Numbered from the stretch's first letter, positions 1 through 10,291 are shown. The stretch: 38,414 nucleotides of DNA from Pseudomonadota bacterium (GCA_018240295.1 JAFEGB010000328.1:1-38414); one strand, 5' to 3'. Program-made: numbers and translations. Notes: generated by a model not told the origin, from the letters alone.

Positions 1-422
1 AGGTCGTAGCGTTCCTCCTGGGCGAGCGCGGTGATCGCGTCCTGGATCAGCTTCTGCAGCTTGGCCATTTCCTCGTTGCGCCGGATGTTGAAGTCCTCGC
101 GGAACTCGTCCTGCGCGCGCTTCACGTCCCGCCGCTGCGAGATGATGTCGCGTTCGAGGTCGCGCCGTTCGGCGTCGCTGAGCGTGGCGCCGTCCTTGGA
201 GAGCCTGTCCTCCAGCTTGCGCAGCGCCTTCTGCGCCTCGACCAGCGCCTTGTCGCGCGGCGAGAACTCCTTTTCGAGCCGGTTCAGCGCCGCCTCGGCC
301 TGCGGTGCGCTCTTCAGCACACGCGCGGCGTTGACGAAACCGAGCTTCAGCTCCGCAGCCACTGCCGGCAGCGCGAACGTCAGCGCGAGAGCCCCCAGAA
401 GGACACGCAGCAAGGCCTTCAA
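1..422 (-). CDS. skp: Periplasmic chaperone Skp/OmpH (3' end outside window)
   Basis: Trimeric periplasmic chaperone that carries unfolded outer-membrane proteins to the BAM complex. The visible 140 residues begin with a short basic stretch and a hydrophobic signal peptide ending AVAA, then the typical ELKLGFVNAARVL opening of the mature protein. A long, charged, coiled-coil-forming tentacle region follows, rich in K, E, R, Q and A with regular Leu spacing. The C-terminal end runs off the left edge. No ATG is available. I chose the TTG at 422-420 because a GAGGGGA ribosome-binding site lies 8 nt upstream; a second TTG three codons in (413) is possible. It follows bamA by 31 nt in the same direction, the conserved gammaproteobacterial order, so co-transcription with bamA is likely. 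Family assignment is firm; the start is less so. Confidence 0.9.
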   Translation of the reverse strand, partial: MKALLRVLLGALALTFALPAVAAELKLGFVNAARVLKSAPQAEAALNRLEKEFSPRDKALVEAQKALRKLEDRLSKDGATLSDAERRDLERDIISQRRDVKRAQDEFREDFNIRRNEEMAKLQKLIQDAITALAQEERYD

Positions 423-453
423 GACGATCTTCCCCTCGGGTCGACGCGGGCCG

Positions 454-2754
454 TCAGAACGGCACGCCGAAGGTGAACTGGAACGGCTCGGTCTTGTCGC
501 CGTCCTTCTTGTTGAGCGGCTGGGCGACCGACATCACCAGCGGTCCGAGCGGCGTGATCCACTGCATCGATATACCGGCCGAATAGCGCAACTCGCCGAC
601 ATCGAAGTCGTTCACTTCCGCGAACACGTTGCCGATGTCGAAGAAGGTCGAGAAGCGCAGGTTCTTGTTGTCCTTGAGGAACGGCGCCGGGAACAGCACC
701 TCGACCCCGCCGGCCGTGCGCAGCGCACCACCCTTCGGGTCACGCAGGTCCGGATTCGGATCATCCCAGCGCGGGCCGAGCGTGTTGGTCTTGTAGCCGC
801 GCACGGTGCGCAGGCCACCGGCGTAGAAGTTCTCGTAGAACGGCAGCGTGTCGGTATTGCCGAAACCCTCACCGTAGCCGAAGTCGAAATGGCCGAGCAG
901 CGTCAGCGAGTCGGTCAGCGGCAGATAGGTGCTGTGCCGGTAACCGAGCTTGTACCAGCTGTCGTCGCCACCGAGCATCGATTCGATCGACAGGCGGTTG
1001 TACGAGCCGCGGTCGGCGAAGACGGCCTTGTTGCGCGTGTCACGCGCCCAGCTCAGTTCGAAGCGCGGACCGACGTGGCGCTCGCCATGCTCGTCGATGT
1101 AGTCGTAGATGCCCTGCGGCGTGTTGTCGCCGTTGGTCTTGAGCTTGATGCCGGAGATGCCGATCGCGAGGTTGACGGTGTCGGTCTCGTTCAGCGGGAA
1201 GCCGAAGGTCGCCATCGTCTCGAATTCGTTGGTCAGGTAGCTCGCGAGGTTGGCTTCGGAAGCGTCGGTCTCACGGTAGCTGGCCCGGATGCCGGCACTG
1301 ACGCCATCGGGCGTGAAGTACGGATTCGTGTAGCTGAAGCTGTAGATCGTGTTGATCTGGCTGTTGTTGAACGTGAAGCTCAGCGCGTTGCCGGTGCCGA
1401 GGAAGTTCTGCTGCGAGACACTGGCACTGAGCAGCACGCCGGCATCCTGGCCGTAGCCGATGCCGAAGCTCAGGCTGCCGGCCGGGCGCTCGGTGACGCT
1501 GTAATTCAGATCGACCTGATCCGGCGTGCCGGGTACGGCCGGAGTTTCGACCGTGACCTCCTGCACAAAGGCCAGACGCTCCAGACGCTCCTTGGATCGA
1601 TTGACATCGCGGGTCGCAAACCACGAGCCCTCGGTCTGGCGCATCTCGCGGCGCAGCACCTCGTCCTGGGTCTTGATGTTGCCCTTGAAGTTGATGCGGC
1701 GCACGTACACGCGCCGGCCGGCATCGACGTTCAGGGCCAGCGACACGGTCTTGCCGGCATCGTCGATCTGCGGCACGGCACTGACGTTGGCGAAGGCATA
1801 GCCGTCATCGCCGAGCCGGTCGGTGATCGCCTTGGTGCTCTCGTTGAGCGTCGCACGCGAGAAGGTCTGGCCGGGCTGCAGCTTGACCAGTGGTTTCAGC
1901 TGATCGAGCGGCACCGGGCTTTCACCGGCGAGGCGCACGTCCTTGACCGTGTAGCGATCGCCCTCGGCGATGTTGATCGTGATGTAGATGTCCTTCTTGT
2001 CCGGCGTGATCGTGACCTGCGTCGAATCGATGTTGAAGCGCAGGTAGCCGCGGTCGAGGTAATACGAGCGCAGGGTTTCGAGATCGCCGCCGAGCTTCTG
2101 CTTCGAGTACTGGTCGTCCTTCGACAGCAGCGAGGTCCAGTTGCTGGTCGAACTCTGGAACAGGTCGAGCAGGTCGTCCTCATCAAAGGCCTTGGCGCCG
2201 ACGATGTTGATCTGCTTGATGCGCGCCGCGATGCCTTCGGAGATGTCGATCGTGATCGCCACGCGGTTGCGTTCGAGCGGCCGCACCTGGCTGTCGACCT
2301 TCACCGCGTACTTGCCGCGCGCGTAGTACTGGCGGTTCAGTTCCTGCTCGACCTTGTCGAGCAGCGCCCGGTCGAAGGTGCGGCCTTCGGCGAGACCGAC
2401 CGTCTTCAGGGACTTTTCCAGATCCTCGGTCGAGATGTCCTTGTTGCCGGTGACCTTGACCTCGGCGATCGCCGGGCGCTCGACGACGTTGACCACCAGC
2501 ACGTCGCCGTCGCGCTGCAGCGAGACGTCCGTGAAGAAGCCGGTGCGGAACAGCGTGCGGATCAGATCCGGGAAATCCTCCTGACGCACGCGCTGGCCGG
2601 TCTGCACCGGCAGGTAGCTGAACACCGTGCCCGCCGAGATGCGCTGCAGGCCCTCGACACGGATGTCGCGCACGATGAATTCCGCAGCCTGCACGATGCA
2701 GGCAGGCGCGGCGAGACTGGCGGACAGCAGGAAGTTACGCAGGATTGGAGTCAT
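454..2754 (-). CDS. bamA: Outer membrane protein assembly factor BamA
   Basis: Essential Omp85-family core of the BAM complex, which inserts beta-barrel proteins into the outer membrane. The protein (about 766 residues) has a signal peptide ending VQAA, then five POTRA repeats (roughly residues 20-420; the first opens [19 protein letters not shown]) and a 16-strand barrel. The barrel carries the loop-6 signature [13 protein letters not shown] and ends in Phe, as expected for an outer-membrane beta-signal. The length is slightly below the roughly 800 residues of enteric BamA. The start could be ATG at 2754 or GTG at 2763, three codons upstream; neither has a strong Shine-Dalgarno sequence, and I prefer the ATG. 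It lies between rseP and skp, about 48 nt after the rseP stop. Function is secure from the domain set and the conserved locus. Confidence 0.96.
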   Translation of the reverse strand: MTPILRNFLLSASLAAPACIVQAAEFIVRDIRVEGLQRISAGTVFSYLPVQTGQRVRQEDFPDLIRTLFRTGFFTDVSLQRDGDVLVVNVVERPAIAEVKVTGNKDISTEDLEKSLKTVGLAEGRTFDRALLDKVEQELNRQYYARGKYAVKVDSQVRPLERNRVAITIDISEGIAARIKQINIVGAKAFDEDDLLDLFQSSTSNWTSLLSKDDQYSKQKLGGDLETLRSYYLDRGYLRFNIDSTQVTITPDKKDIYITINIAEGDRYTVKDVRLAGESPVPLDQLKPLVKLQPGQTFSRATLNESTKAITDRLGDDGYAFANVSAVPQIDDAGKTVSLALNVDAGRRVYVRRINFKGNIKTQDEVLRREMRQTEGSWFATRDVNRSKERLERLAFVQEVTVETPAVPGTPDQVDLNYSVTERPAGSLSFGIGYGQDAGVLLSASVSQQNFLGTGNALSFTFNNSQINTIYSFSYTNPYFTPDGVSAGIRASYRETDASEANLASYLTNEFETMATFGFPLNETDTVNLAIGISGIKLKTNGDNTPQGIYDYIDEHGERHVGPRFELSWARDTRNKAVFADRGSYNRLSIESMLGGDDSWYKLGYRHSTYLPLTDSLTLLGHFDFGYGEGFGNTDTLPFYENFYAGGLRTVRGYKTNTLGPRWDDPNPDLRDPKGGALRTAGGVEVLFPAPFLKDNKNLRFSTFFDIGNVFAEVNDFDVGELRYSAGISMQWITPLGPLVMSVAQPLNKKDGDKTEPFQFTFGVPF

Positions 2755-2802
2755 GGATCGCACGGACGGCAGACCCGACCGCAGCCGTCCGGCGCCCTTT
2801 GC

Positions 2803-4161
2803 TCAGGGCCCGAACAACCGCGCCAGATCGTTGTAGAAAGCCAGGCCCATCATCACCAGCAGCACGGCCAGCCCGACCCGCTGCCCGGCGCTCTGGACAG
2901 CCTCGGAAACCGGGCTGCCCTTGATCGTTTCGATGGCATACCACGCCAGATGCCCGCCATCGAGCACCGGCACCGGCAGCAGATTCAGCACACCGAGGCT
3001 GATGCTGACCAGGGCCAGGAACGACAGGAAGGCGGACAGACCGATCGATGCCGACTGCCCGGCCATCTGCGCGATGGTCAGCGGCCCGCTGAGGTTGTCC
3101 AGCGAGGCACGCCCCGTCAGCATCCGCCCGAGCATGCGCAGCGTGAACGCCGACATTTCCCAGGTGCGCTCGACGGCTGCAACCGCTGCATCGATCGGGC
3201 CATACCGTACCACGACGCGCAGGGAGTCGGCGAGCGACTGCGGCACTGCCGCAAAGGCGCCGATCTGGCCGACGGCCCCCTGCGCGGTCTCGATGCGGAC
3301 CGGGCGCAGGCGCACGCTGAGCGGACTGCCGTCGCGCTCGATCTGCAGGCGCAGGTCGGCTTCCGGCTTCGCGCGCACGCGCGTGGCGAAGTCCTGCCAG
3401 TCCGCGACGCGCTGGTCATCGACGCTGACGATGCGATCGCCGTCCTGCAGCCCCGCCGCTGCCGCCGGGCTGTCGGGCTTGATGCTGCCGATCACCGCCG
3501 GCAGCGACGGTCGCCACGGCTGCAGCCCGAGCCGGGCCAGCAGGTTGCCATCGGTGTCGAGGTCCTCCGGCAGCGGCAGGCGGCGTTCGAGCACACGACC
3601 GTCGGCATCGCGCACGCGCAGCTTCAGCGCCTCTCCGGGCTCCATCTGCTCGGCCACGCGCATCAGCAGTTCATCGAGGCCCTGCACCGTCACGTCCCCG
3701 ACCGCCAGCACCTCGTCGCCGTCGCGGATGCCGGCGATCGCGGCCGGCGTGCCGGCTGCGGCCTCGGCGAGCACCGGGCGCACCTGGCTGACCCCGCTGA
3801 GGTACAGGATCAGGTAGGCGAGGATCGCGAACGCGAAGTTGAAGGCCGGGCCGGCGGCGACGATCGCCGCGCGCCGGCCGACCGTCTGGCGGTTGAAGGC
3901 CTGGTCGAGCTGCTCCGGCGGCACCTCGCCCTCGCGCTCGTCGAGCATGCGCACGTAGCCGCCGAGCGGCACGGCACCGATCACGTATTCGACGCCGTCG
4001 CGGGCGGTGCGCCGCCACAGCGGCCGGCCGAAGCCGATCGCGAAGCGCAGCACGCGCACGCCGCAGCGGCGGGCGACCCAGAAATGACCGAACTCATGCA
4101 CGGTGATCAGCACGCCGAGCGTGACCACCAGCGCCAGGAACGACAGCAGCGGACCGTTCAT
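2803..4161 (-). CDS. rseP: Site-2 intramembrane metalloprotease RseP
   Basis: Inner-membrane zinc protease (452 residues) that makes the second cut in the anti-sigma factor RseA and clears signal-peptide remnants. The zinc site HEFGH is at residues 22-26 in the first membrane segment, and the third ligand motif PVLDGGHL lies in the C-terminal half. Two PDZ domains in tandem sit between (about residues 115-200 and 205-290), each with a GIRDGDEV- or GLQDGDRI-like loop. The ATG at 4161 has an excellent AGGAGGTG ribosome-binding site and overlaps the dxr stop as ATGA, so translation is probably coupled. It is followed by bamA, a link between envelope stress signalling and barrel assembly that is conserved in the class. 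The rseA and rpoE genes are not in the window. Confidence 0.96.
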   Translation of the reverse strand: MNGPLLSFLALVVTLGVLITVHEFGHFWVARRCGVRVLRFAIGFGRPLWRRTARDGVEYVIGAVPLGGYVRMLDEREGEVPPEQLDQAFNRQTVGRRAAIVAAGPAFNFAFAILAYLILYLSGVSQVRPVLAEAAAGTPAAIAGIRDGDEVLAVGDVTVQGLDELLMRVAEQMEPGEALKLRVRDADGRVLERRLPLPEDLDTDGNLLARLGLQPWRPSLPAVIGSIKPDSPAAAAGLQDGDRIVSVDDQRVADWQDFATRVRAKPEADLRLQIERDGSPLSVRLRPVRIETAQGAVGQIGAFAAVPQSLADSLRVVVRYGPIDAAVAAVERTWEMSAFTLRMLGRMLTGRASLDNLSGPLTIAQMAGQSASIGLSAFLSFLALVSISLGVLNLLPVPVLDGGHLAWYAIETIKGSPVSEAVQSAGQRVGLAVLLVMMGLAFYNDLARLFGP

Positions 4162-5366
4162 CGGACACCTCCTGCGAGCTTGTCGCCGTCGATTCGCGCC
4201 TCGGCCGCACGCCGCGCCGCCGCGTCGGCGGCGAGCACGGCATCGAGCGTGTCGGCGGCCGCGGCCGGCACCGCATCGAGCACGGCAGCGTTCAGCTGCG
4301 CGATGCCGCCGAAGCCGAGCCGGCCGTCGAGGAAGGCTGCGACCGCAACCTCGTTGGCGGCGTTCAGGATCGCCGGCGCCGTGCCGCCGGCCGCGAGCGC
4401 GGCCTGCGCGAGCCCGAGACAGGGATAGCGCAGCAGGTCCGGCGCGCGGAAGTCGAGCCGGCCGATCCGGAACAGGTCGAGCGGCGTGACCCCCGAGGCG
4501 ATGCGCTCGGGCCAGGCCAGCGCGTGGGCGATCGGCGTGCGCATGTCGGGGTTGCCGAGCTGCGCAAGCACCGAGCCATCGGCGTATTCGACCATCGAAT
4601 GGATCACGCTCTGCGGATGGATCACCACCTCGATGCGTTCGCGCGGCAGGCCGAACAGCCAGAAGGCCTCGATCAGTTCGAGGCCCTTGTTCATCATCGT
4701 CGCCGAATCGACCGAGATCTTGCGGCCCATCGACCAGTTCGGATGGGCGCAGGCCTCGGCCGGGGTCTTGTGCGGGATCTCGTCGACCGGCGTGTCGCGA
4801 AACGGTCCGCCGGAAGCGGTCAGCAGCAGGCGCGTGACGCCTTCGGGCCGACCACCCGCCTGCGCAGCCGGCGGCAGGCACTGGAAGATGGCGTTGTGCT
4901 CGCTGTCGATCGGCAGCAGCTGCGCACCATGGGCCCGCACCGCCTCCATGAACAGCGCGCCGGACATCACCAGTGCTTCCTTGTTGGCGAGCAGCACGCG
5001 CTTGCCGGCACGCGCGGCGGCGAGCGCCGGCAGCAGGCCGGCGGCCCCGACGATCGCGGCCATCACCGCATCGGTTTCCGGCGCCGCGGCAACCGCGGCG
5101 AGCGCCTCGGCCCCGGCCAGCACCTCGGTGCGGCAGCCGGCGGCGTGCAGCCGCGCCTGCAGCCGGGATGCCGCGGACGATTCCGGCAGCACGGCGTACT
5201 CCGGCCGGTGCCGCTCGCAGAGCCCGGCGAGCGCGTCGACGTTGCGGTGCGCGCTCAGCGCATGCACGCGGTAGCGATCCGGATGCCGGGCCAGCACGTC
5301 GAGCGTGCTCAGGCCGATCGAACCGGTGGCGCCGAGCACCGTCACCGCCAGCGGGCGCGCGCTCAT
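4158..5366 (-). CDS. dxr: 1-deoxy-D-xylulose 5-phosphate reductoisomerase
   Basis: Second enzyme of the MEP isoprenoid pathway; converts DXP to 2-C-methyl-D-erythritol 4-phosphate with NADPH and a divalent metal. The 402-residue protein shows the N-terminal NADPH-binding loop GATGSIG (residues 12-18), the LLANKEALV segment, the metal-binding motif [13 protein letters not shown], the TASGGPFRD loop, and the conserved [19 protein letters not shown] stretch. Length is normal for the family. The start overlaps the cdsA stop as ATGA and its stop overlaps the rseP start the same way, so cdsA-dxr-rseP is a tightly coupled translational unit. The product feeds isoprenoid synthesis, which ends in UppS encoded two genes upstream. 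Confidence 0.97.
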   Translation of the reverse strand: MSARPLAVTVLGATGSIGLSTLDVLARHPDRYRVHALSAHRNVDALAGLCERHRPEYAVLPESSAASRLQARLHAAGCRTEVLAGAEALAAVAAAPETDAVMAAIVGAAGLLPALAAARAGKRVLLANKEALVMSGALFMEAVRAHGAQLLPIDSEHNAIFQCLPPAAQAGGRPEGVTRLLLTASGGPFRDTPVDEIPHKTPAEACAHPNWSMGRKISVDSATMMNKGLELIEAFWLFGLPRERIEVVIHPQSVIHSMVEYADGSVLAQLGNPDMRTPIAHALAWPERIASGVTPLDLFRIGRLDFRAPDLLRYPCLGLAQAALAAGGTAPAILNAANEVAVAAFLDGRLGFGGIAQLNAAVLDAVPAAAADTLDAVLAADAAARRAAEARIDGDKLAGGVR

Positions 5367-6187
5367 CGCCAGGGTCCGAACACGGTGAGGCCGAGCAGGA
5401 ACACCGGCGCGGCGGCGGTCAGGCTGTCGATGCGATCGAGCACGCCGCCGTGACCGGGCAGCAGCGTGCCGCTGTCCTTGGCGCCGTGCTGGCGCTTGAG
5501 CATGGATTCGAACAGGTCCCCGAGGATCGACCAGATCACGGTCAGCGCGCAGACCAGCAGGAAGGCCGGCCAGCGCGCGGCCGGCACGCCGAGCGCCGCG
5601 GCACCGGCCAGCGCCACCAGCGCCGTCGCCGCCAGCGCGCCCCAGGCGCCCTCGCGGGTCTTGCCCGGACTGATCTGCGGCGCGAGCTTGACGCGACCGA
5701 AGCGCCGGCCGGCGAAGAAGGCGCCGATGTCGGCCCCGGCGACGAGGAACATCAGCAGCAGCACCCAGCCCGGCCCGTAGCCCGGCGCATCGTGCAGCAC
5801 CGTGAACGCGACGCCGCCGCCGGCGAGCACGACGAGGCCGCTGATCACCCACCATTCGCGCGGCTGCGCCAGCGCCGGTTCGGCGGCATAGCGGCGCAGC
5901 CACAGCGGCACCGGCAGCAGCCAGAACAGCGCGGCGAGCAGCACCAGCAGCAGACCGAAGCCGGTCTCGCCGCCGAGCCAGCCGAGCAGCAGCAGCACGA
6001 GCCACGCGCCATGGAAGGCGATGCGCGCGCCGTGACCGGGCAGGCCGATCAGCTGCAGCCATTCGCGTGCCCCGAGCGCGACGATGCCGGCGACCAGCAG
6101 CATCAGCACGCCGCTCGGCAGCCACAGCACGCCGAGGATCGCGACCGCGGCCAGCACCAGCGCGGTCAGGATGCGCTGTCTAAGCAC
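5363..6187 (-). CDS. cdsA: Phosphatidate cytidylyltransferase
   Basis: Integral membrane enzyme that makes CDP-diacylglycerol from phosphatidic acid and CTP, the precursor of all major phospholipids. The 274-residue chain is strongly hydrophobic, with about eight predicted membrane segments. It carries the family signature near the C-terminus: [19 protein letters not shown] followed by DRID, which supplies the metal-binding aspartates. The chosen start is GTG at 6187, overlapping the uppS stop (GTGCTTAG) and preceded by GGTGGAG seven bases upstream. The open frame continues farther upstream, but only inside uppS. The end overlaps dxr. The length is close to the 285 residues of the E. coli enzyme. 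Confidence 0.93.
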   Translation of the reverse strand: MLRQRILTALVLAAVAILGVLWLPSGVLMLLVAGIVALGAREWLQLIGLPGHGARIAFHGAWLVLLLLGWLGGETGFGLLLVLLAALFWLLPVPLWLRRYAAEPALAQPREWWVISGLVVLAGGGVAFTVLHDAPGYGPGWVLLLMFLVAGADIGAFFAGRRFGRVKLAPQISPGKTREGAWGALAATALVALAGAAALGVPAARWPAFLLVCALTVIWSILGDLFESMLKRQHGAKDSGTLLPGHGGVLDRIDSLTAAAPVFLLGLTVFGPWR

Positions 6188-6929
6188 CCCGCTGCTCCAC
6201 CTGGTCGCCGGTGCGCCCGAAGCGGCGCTGGCGGCGGCCGAAGGAGTCGAAGGCGGCATCGAGGGCGGCCTCGTCGAAATCGGGCCACAGGCAGTCGGTG
6301 AAGTAGAACTCGGTGTAGGCCATCTGCCAGAGCAGGAAGTTGCTGATGCGCTCCTCGCCGCCGGTGCGGATGAAGAGATCCGGCTCCGGCAGGTCGGCGA
6401 GGCTGATGTGGCGCTGGATCAGCCCGGCATCGATGTCCTCGGGCCGCAGCCGCCCGGCGGCCACCTCGATCGCGAGTTCGCGCGCGGCGTTGGCGATGTC
6501 CCAGCGCCCGCCGTAGTTGGCGGCGATGACGACGGTCATGCCGGTGTTGCGGCCGGTGGTTTCCTCGGCCTGGATCATGGCCTCGCGCAGCCGCGGCGAG
6601 AACGGCGTGCGGTCGCCGACGAAGCGCAGCCGGGCGTTGTTGTCCATCAGCCGCTTCATCTCGGAGCGCAGCACCACCGAGAACAGCTCCATCAGCAGCT
6701 TGACCTCCAGCGCCGGGCGTCGCCAGTTCTCGCTGGAGAACGCGAACAGCGTCATGGCATCCAGCCCGCGGTCGATGCCGTGCTGCACGACGCGACGCAG
6801 CGCCTTGACGCCCTCGCGATGGCCGAACGGTCGCGGCAGCTTGCGGTTCTTCGCCCAGCGGCCGTTGCCGTCCATGATGATGGCCACGTGCCGGGGCAGG
6901 GTGCCGGGTGTGCTGTCGGAGCTGCTCAA
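6180..6929 (-). CDS. uppS: Undecaprenyl diphosphate synthase (cis-prenyltransferase)
   Basis: Cytosolic, membrane-associated enzyme that extends farnesyl diphosphate with eight isopentenyl units to give the C55 lipid carrier for peptidoglycan and O-antigen. The 249-residue protein has the catalytic MDGNGRW motif (residues 19-25, Asp20), the SSENWRRP segment, and the C-terminal substrate motif DLFIRTGGEERISNFLLWQ. The start is TTG at 6929 with AGGA eight bases upstream; no ATG lies between it and the conserved region. It is 38 nt downstream of frr and overlaps cdsA by 8 nt. Together with dxr it places two isoprenoid genes in this operon. Confidence 0.96.
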   Translation of the reverse strand: MSSSDSTPGTLPRHVAIIMDGNGRWAKNRKLPRPFGHREGVKALRRVVQHGIDRGLDAMTLFAFSSENWRRPALEVKLLMELFSVVLRSEMKRLMDNNARLRFVGDRTPFSPRLREAMIQAEETTGRNTGMTVVIAANYGGRWDIANAARELAIEVAAGRLRPEDIDAGLIQRHISLADLPEPDLFIRTGGEERISNFLLWQMAYTEFYFTDCLWPDFDEAALDAAFDSFGRRQRRFGRTGDQVEQRGA

Positions 6930-6967
6930 GGAGGATGTCCTGCGTCGAGGGCCGGGAGAAAAACCGT

Positions 6968-7525
6968 TCAGATTTCCAGAAGCTCCGCTTCCTTGGCGGC
7001 GACGAGCTTGTCGATCTCCTCGACGAAGCGGTCGGTGATCTTCTGCACGTCGTCGGTGCCGCGACGCTCGTCGTCCTCGCTGATCTCCTTTTCCTTCTGC
7101 AGCATCTTCAGGTCGGCGATCGCGTCGCGGCGGATGTTGCGCACGGCGACCTTGGCGCTTTCGCCTTCGTGCCGCACGACCTTGCCCATCTCGCGCCGGC
7201 GCTCCTCGGTCAGGGCCGGCAGCGGCACGCGGATCACGGTGCCGACCGTGACCGGATTCAGGCCGAGGTCGGAGGTCATGATCGCCTTCTCGATCGGGCC
7301 GACCATGGTCTTCTCCCAGGGCTGCACCACCAGCGTGCGCGCATCGGAGACGTTGATCGACGCCGCCTGCGACAGGGGCACGCTGTTACCGTAGTACTCG
7401 ACGTGCACGTGATCGAGCAGGCTCACGTGCGCACGCCCGGTGCGCAGCTTGGCGAGTTCATGGCGCAGCGCGTCGACGGATTTCTCCATGCGCGATGCGG
7501 CGTCCTTCTTGATGTCGTTGATCAT
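6968..7525 (-). CDS. frr: Ribosome recycling factor
   Basis: Splits the post-termination ribosome together with EF-G. The 185-residue length is exactly that of the bacterial family. The sequence opens with the first helix of the three-helix bundle, including the [17 protein letters not shown] segment, where the conserved RTGRA motif contacts 23S rRNA. It ends in the coiled helical tail with [17 protein letters not shown]. The ATG at 7525 lies 9 nt after the pyrH stop. The neighbours pyrH and uppS are the usual ones. Confidence 0.97.
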   Translation of the reverse strand: MINDIKKDAASRMEKSVDALRHELAKLRTGRAHVSLLDHVHVEYYGNSVPLSQAASINVSDARTLVVQPWEKTMVGPIEKAIMTSDLGLNPVTVGTVIRVPLPALTEERRREMGKVVRHEGESAKVAVRNIRRDAIADLKMLQKEKEISEDDERRGTDDVQKITDRFVEEIDKLVAAKEAELLEI

Positions 7526-7534
7526 CTGTCAGTC

Positions 7535-8275
7535 TCAGCCTCGGACCACGGTGGTGGCGATGCCCGGCACGCCGCAGACCACGCGCACGATCTCGTCGGG
7601 GCGGTTGAGGTCGAACACCTTCAGCGGCATCGAATGCTCGCGGCACATGACGATCGCGGTCGTGTCCATGACCTGCAGCTTGCGGGTGATGGCCTCGTCA
7701 TAGGTGATCGTGTCATAGCGCGTCGCGGTGGGGTCCTTCTTCGGATCGGCCGTGTAGATGCCGTCGACCTTGGTCGCCTTCAGCATCACCTCGGCGTTGA
7801 TCTCGATCGCGCGCAGGCTCGCGGCCGAATCGGTCGTGAAGAACGGGTTGCCGGTGCCGGCGGCGAAGATCACGACCCGACCCTTCTCGAGATGGCGGAT
7901 CGCGCGGCGGCGGATGTAGTCCTCGCACACCTGGTTGATGCGCACGGCCGACATCACGCGCGCGAACACGCCGATGCGCTCCAGCGCATCCTGCATCGCC
8001 AGCGAGTTCATGACCGTCGCCAGCATGCCCATGTGGTCACCGGTGACGCGATCCATGCCGGCCTCGGCGAGGCCGGCACCGCGGAACAGGTTGCCGCCCC
8101 CGATCACCATGCCGACCTCGACGCCCATGCGGTTGACCTGGCCGACCTCGTTGGCGATGCGGTGGATGACGCCCGGATCGATGCCGAAATCGCCCTCGCC
8201 CATCAGGGCTTCGCCGCTGAGTTTCAGGAGGATGCGCTTGTAGGCGGGTCTGGCGTCCGGCATGGGAAAGTCCAT
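7535..8275 (-). CDS. pyrH: UMP kinase
   Basis: Bacterial hexameric UMP kinase of the amino-acid-kinase fold; phosphorylates UMP to UDP and is feedback-regulated by UTP and GTP. Motifs seen in order: [18 protein letters not shown] (phosphate binding), [10 protein letters not shown], the [20 protein letters not shown] segment, [15 protein letters not shown] and the [12 protein letters not shown] loop. The product is 246 residues from ATG 8275 or 242 from an in-frame ATG at 8263; the family usually has about 240. The 93-nt gap to tsf is filled by a nested inverted repeat described separately, which may affect how much tsf message continues into pyrH. Confidence 0.97.
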   Translation of the reverse strand: MDFPMPDARPAYKRILLKLSGEALMGEGDFGIDPGVIHRIANEVGQVNRMGVEVGMVIGGGNLFRGAGLAEAGMDRVTGDHMGMLATVMNSLAMQDALERIGVFARVMSAVRINQVCEDYIRRRAIRHLEKGRVVIFAAGTGNPFFTTDSAASLRAIEINAEVMLKATKVDGIYTADPKKDPTATRYDTITYDEAITRKLQVMDTTAIVMCREHSMPLKVFDLNRPDEIVRVVCGVPGIATTVVRG

Positions 8276-8287
8276 CGTTGGATTCGG

Positions 8288-8368
8288 GGGACCGTTAATG
8301 TATCAGGAGCCCGCCGTGCCCGCGCGTTTGTGGTGCACTGCGACAACAGCGGGCTCCCGCACGGTCCC
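8288..8368 (-). promoter_or_regulatory. Nested inverted repeat filling the tsf-pyrH gap
   Basis: Two perfect inverted repeats are nested. The outer one is GGGACCGT (8288-8295) with ACGGTCCC (8361-8368), 8 bp. The inner one is GGAGCCCGC (8306-8314) with GCGGGCTCC (8349-8357), 9 bp. The structure starts directly after the tsf stop codon (8371-8369) and ends 12 nt before the pyrH ATG at 8275. The inner loop adds a short TTGT/ACAA pairing. There is no T-tract on the minus strand, so it is not a standard terminator. A candidate -10 (TACATT) for pyrH lies between the two right-hand arms as transcribed. RNA processing, attenuation or protection of the tsf 3' end are possible roles. Confidence 0.5.
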
Positions 8369-9250
8369 TCAGCTGCCGCGCACCTGGGCCATGACCTCGT
8401 CGGCGAAGTTCTCCTGCTTCTTCTCGATGCCTTCGCCGAGTTCATAGCGCGTGAACGCGACGACGCTGGCACCGCGGCCCTTGAGCAGCGCGGCGACGGT
8501 CTGCTTGCCTTCCGGATCCTTGATGAACACCTGGCCGAGCAGCGTGTTCTCGTTCAGGAACTTGCGCACGCGACCCTCGACCATCTTCGCGGCGATCTCG
8601 GGGCTCTTGCCTTCGTTGACGGCGTTGGCGAGCGCGATCTCGCGCTCCTTCTCGACGACCTCGGCCGGGACCTGCTCGGGCGACACGCACAGCGGGCGGC
8701 TCGCAGCGATGTGCATCGCCACGTCCTTCGCCAATTCCTCGTCGCCACCGGCGAGTTCGACCAGCACGCCGATGCGCGTGCCGTGCAGGTAGGAGGCGAG
8801 CACGCCGCCGGCGCTCTCGTAGCGCACGAAGCGGCGCACGGCGATGTTCTCGCCGATCTTCGCGACCTTCTCGCGGCGGATCTCGTCGACCGACTTGCTA
8901 TCGGCGAGCGGCGCGGCCAGCAGCGCGTCGAGATCGGCCGGGCTGGCGGTGAGCGCGCTCGCGGCGACCGCAGCGGCGAAGCCCTGGAACTCGTCGCCCT
9001 TGGCGACGAAGTCGGTCTCGCAGTTGACCTCGACCAGCGCGACGGCCTTGTCACCGGCGGCGACCACCAGCGTGCCCTCGGCAGCGGTGCGCCCGGCCTT
9101 CTTGTCGGCCTTGGCGAGCCCCTGCTTGCGCATCAGCTCGACCGCCGCCTCGATGTCGCCGCCGGTCTCGGTCAGCGCCTTCTTGCATTCCATCATGCCC
9201 GAGCCGGTACGCTCGCGCAGTTCCTTGACCATGGCTGCGGAAATGGACAT
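8369..9250 (-). CDS. tsf: Translation elongation factor Ts
   Basis: Guanine nucleotide exchange factor for EF-Tu. The 293-residue protein has the N-terminal UBA-like domain with the [20 protein letters not shown] signature, then the core domain with [14 protein letters not shown], which contains the TDFV motif that inserts near the EF-Tu nucleotide site. The C-terminal module includes LLGQVFIKD. It follows rpsB by 112 nt with an intrinsic terminator in between, so its expression probably relies on read-through, as known for rpsB-tsf in other bacteria. Confidence 0.97.
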   Translation of the reverse strand: MSISAAMVKELRERTGSGMMECKKALTETGGDIEAAVELMRKQGLAKADKKAGRTAAEGTLVVAAGDKAVALVEVNCETDFVAKGDEFQGFAAAVAASALTASPADLDALLAAPLADSKSVDEIRREKVAKIGENIAVRRFVRYESAGGVLASYLHGTRIGVLVELAGGDEELAKDVAMHIAASRPLCVSPEQVPAEVVEKEREIALANAVNEGKSPEIAAKMVEGRVRKFLNENTLLGQVFIKDPEGKQTVAALLKGRGASVVAFTRYELGEGIEKKQENFADEVMAQVRGS

Positions 9251-9310
9251 GTCAGTGGATTCCTCTTTGCTTCATCTGAAAGATGCAGCGCATGCCCGGA
9301 CGGCACGCGC

Positions 9311-9342
9311 AAAAAGGCCCGCTTGCCTTGGGCTCGCGGGCC
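9311..9342 (-). terminator. Intrinsic terminator between rpsB and tsf
   Basis: On the minus strand GGCCCGC (9342-9336) and GCGGGCC (9322-9316) form a 7-bp perfect stem with a 13-nt loop, followed at once by TTTTT (9315-9311). It lies 21 nt past the rpsB stop and about 60 nt before the tsf start. It would trim the S2:EF-Ts ratio by partial termination, as reported for E. coli rpsB-tsf. Confidence 0.75.
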
Positions 9343-9362
9343 TGCGGCCGGAACGGGACGGA

Positions 9363-10109
9363 TCAGCCGGCGGTCCGCTCGGCCGGGACCTCGACGAAGT
9401 CCTCGTCGGCGCGGGCGGCAACCGGCAGCGCGCCGCGGGCGGTCATCACGGCGGCGGCGGCGCCGTCGGCGTACAGCGTGATCGCGCGGATCGCGTCATC
9501 GTTGCCGGGGATCACGTAATCGACGCCATCGGGCGAATTGTTGGTGTCGACGATGCCGACGACCGGGATGCCGAGCTTGCCGGCTTCCTGGATCGCGATC
9601 TTCTCGTGACCGACGTCGATGACGAACAGCGCATCCGGCAGCGCCGGCATGTCCTTGATGCCGCCGAGGCTGCGCTCGAGCTTTTCCATCTCGCGGCGCA
9701 GCAGGATGACTTCCTTCTTCGACAGGCGCTCGAAGGAGCCGTCGGCGCTCATCTGCTCGAGATCCTTCAGGCGCTTGATCGACTGGCGCACGGTCTTGAA
9801 GTTGGTCAGCATGCCGCCGAGCCAGCGGTGGTTGACGTACGGCATGCCGCAGCGCGCCGCGGCTTCGGCCACGGCCGTGCGCGCCGAGCGCTTGGTGCCG
9901 ACGAACAGGATGCGGCCGCCGTTGCCGGCGAGCTTGCCGACGAAGTTCATCGCGTCGTTGAACAGCGGCAGCGTCTTTTCGAGGTTGACGATGTGGATCT
10001 TGCTGCGCGCGCCGAAGATGTAGGCACCCATCTTCGGGTTCCAGTAACGGGTCTGGTGGCCGAAGTGGACGCCGGCCTCCAGCATGTCGCGCATCGAAAC
10101 GGTGGACAT
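9363..10109 (-). CDS. rpsB: 30S ribosomal protein S2
   Basis: Component of the small subunit that anchors S1 near the mRNA exit. The 248-residue protein starts [20 protein letters not shown], the diagnostic S2 opening. It contains [17 protein letters not shown] and ends its core with the [14 protein letters not shown] segment. Length matches the family. The ATG at 10109 has AAGGAG about 8 nt upstream. It is the first gene of the minus-strand operon and has a strong promoter and a roughly 165-nt structured leader, which suggests feedback control by S2. Confidence 0.98.
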   Translation of the reverse strand: MSTVSMRDMLEAGVHFGHQTRYWNPKMGAYIFGARSKIHIVNLEKTLPLFNDAMNFVGKLAGNGGRILFVGTKRSARTAVAEAAARCGMPYVNHRWLGGMLTNFKTVRQSIKRLKDLEQMSADGSFERLSKKEVILLRREMEKLERSLGGIKDMPALPDALFVIDVGHEKIAIQEAGKLGIPVVGIVDTNNSPDGVDYVIPGNDDAIRAITLYADGAAAAVMTARGALPVAARADEDFVEVPAERTAG

Positions 10110-10275
10110 CGGGACTCCTTGGAACGAAGTTCGGGGTTGAGCCTCCACGCGCCCCGCCCGGCGACCCGTTCGTCCGGACGACGAAAAGGGCACCCCGCCG
10201 GACGTGCCGGTCACGTGTGAGTAGTCTCGGGTTGTACTTCGGAAGGTTGGCCCCGCATGCAATTGCCCGCGGGGC
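10110..10275 (-). promoter_or_regulatory. Structured 5' leader of rpsB
   Basis: The predicted transcript would start near 10275 and run about 165 nt before the rpsB ATG. It opens with a perfect 7-bp hairpin, GCCCCGC/GCGGGGC (10275-10269 with 10256-10250, 12-nt loop). Farther down is GGCAC/GTGCC (10208-10204 with 10193-10189) followed by CTTTT, a weak attenuator-like element, and a 12-bp palindrome TCGTCCGGACGA (10170-10181). Long rpsB leaders that bind S2 are known in Gammaproteobacteria. I did not identify that motif base by base, so the autoregulation is an inference. Confidence 0.45.
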
Positions 10276-10291
10276 GGCGGCTTTATACCAT
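10263..10291 (+). promoter_or_regulatory. Candidate sigma-70 promoter of map
   Basis: TTGCCC (10263-10268), a 17-bp spacer and TACCAT (10286-10291), each four of six consensus bases. The two divergent -10 boxes share bases 10286-10287, so polymerase binding to map and rpsB should be mutually exclusive. Confidence 0.4.

Noticed and set aside
31-4428. Very long open frame on the plus strand opposite bamA and rseP
   Set aside because: It is an antisense shadow produced by GC-rich codon use; its translation is low-complexity Arg/Ala/Asp-rich sequence with no domain, while the minus strand encodes clear conserved proteins.
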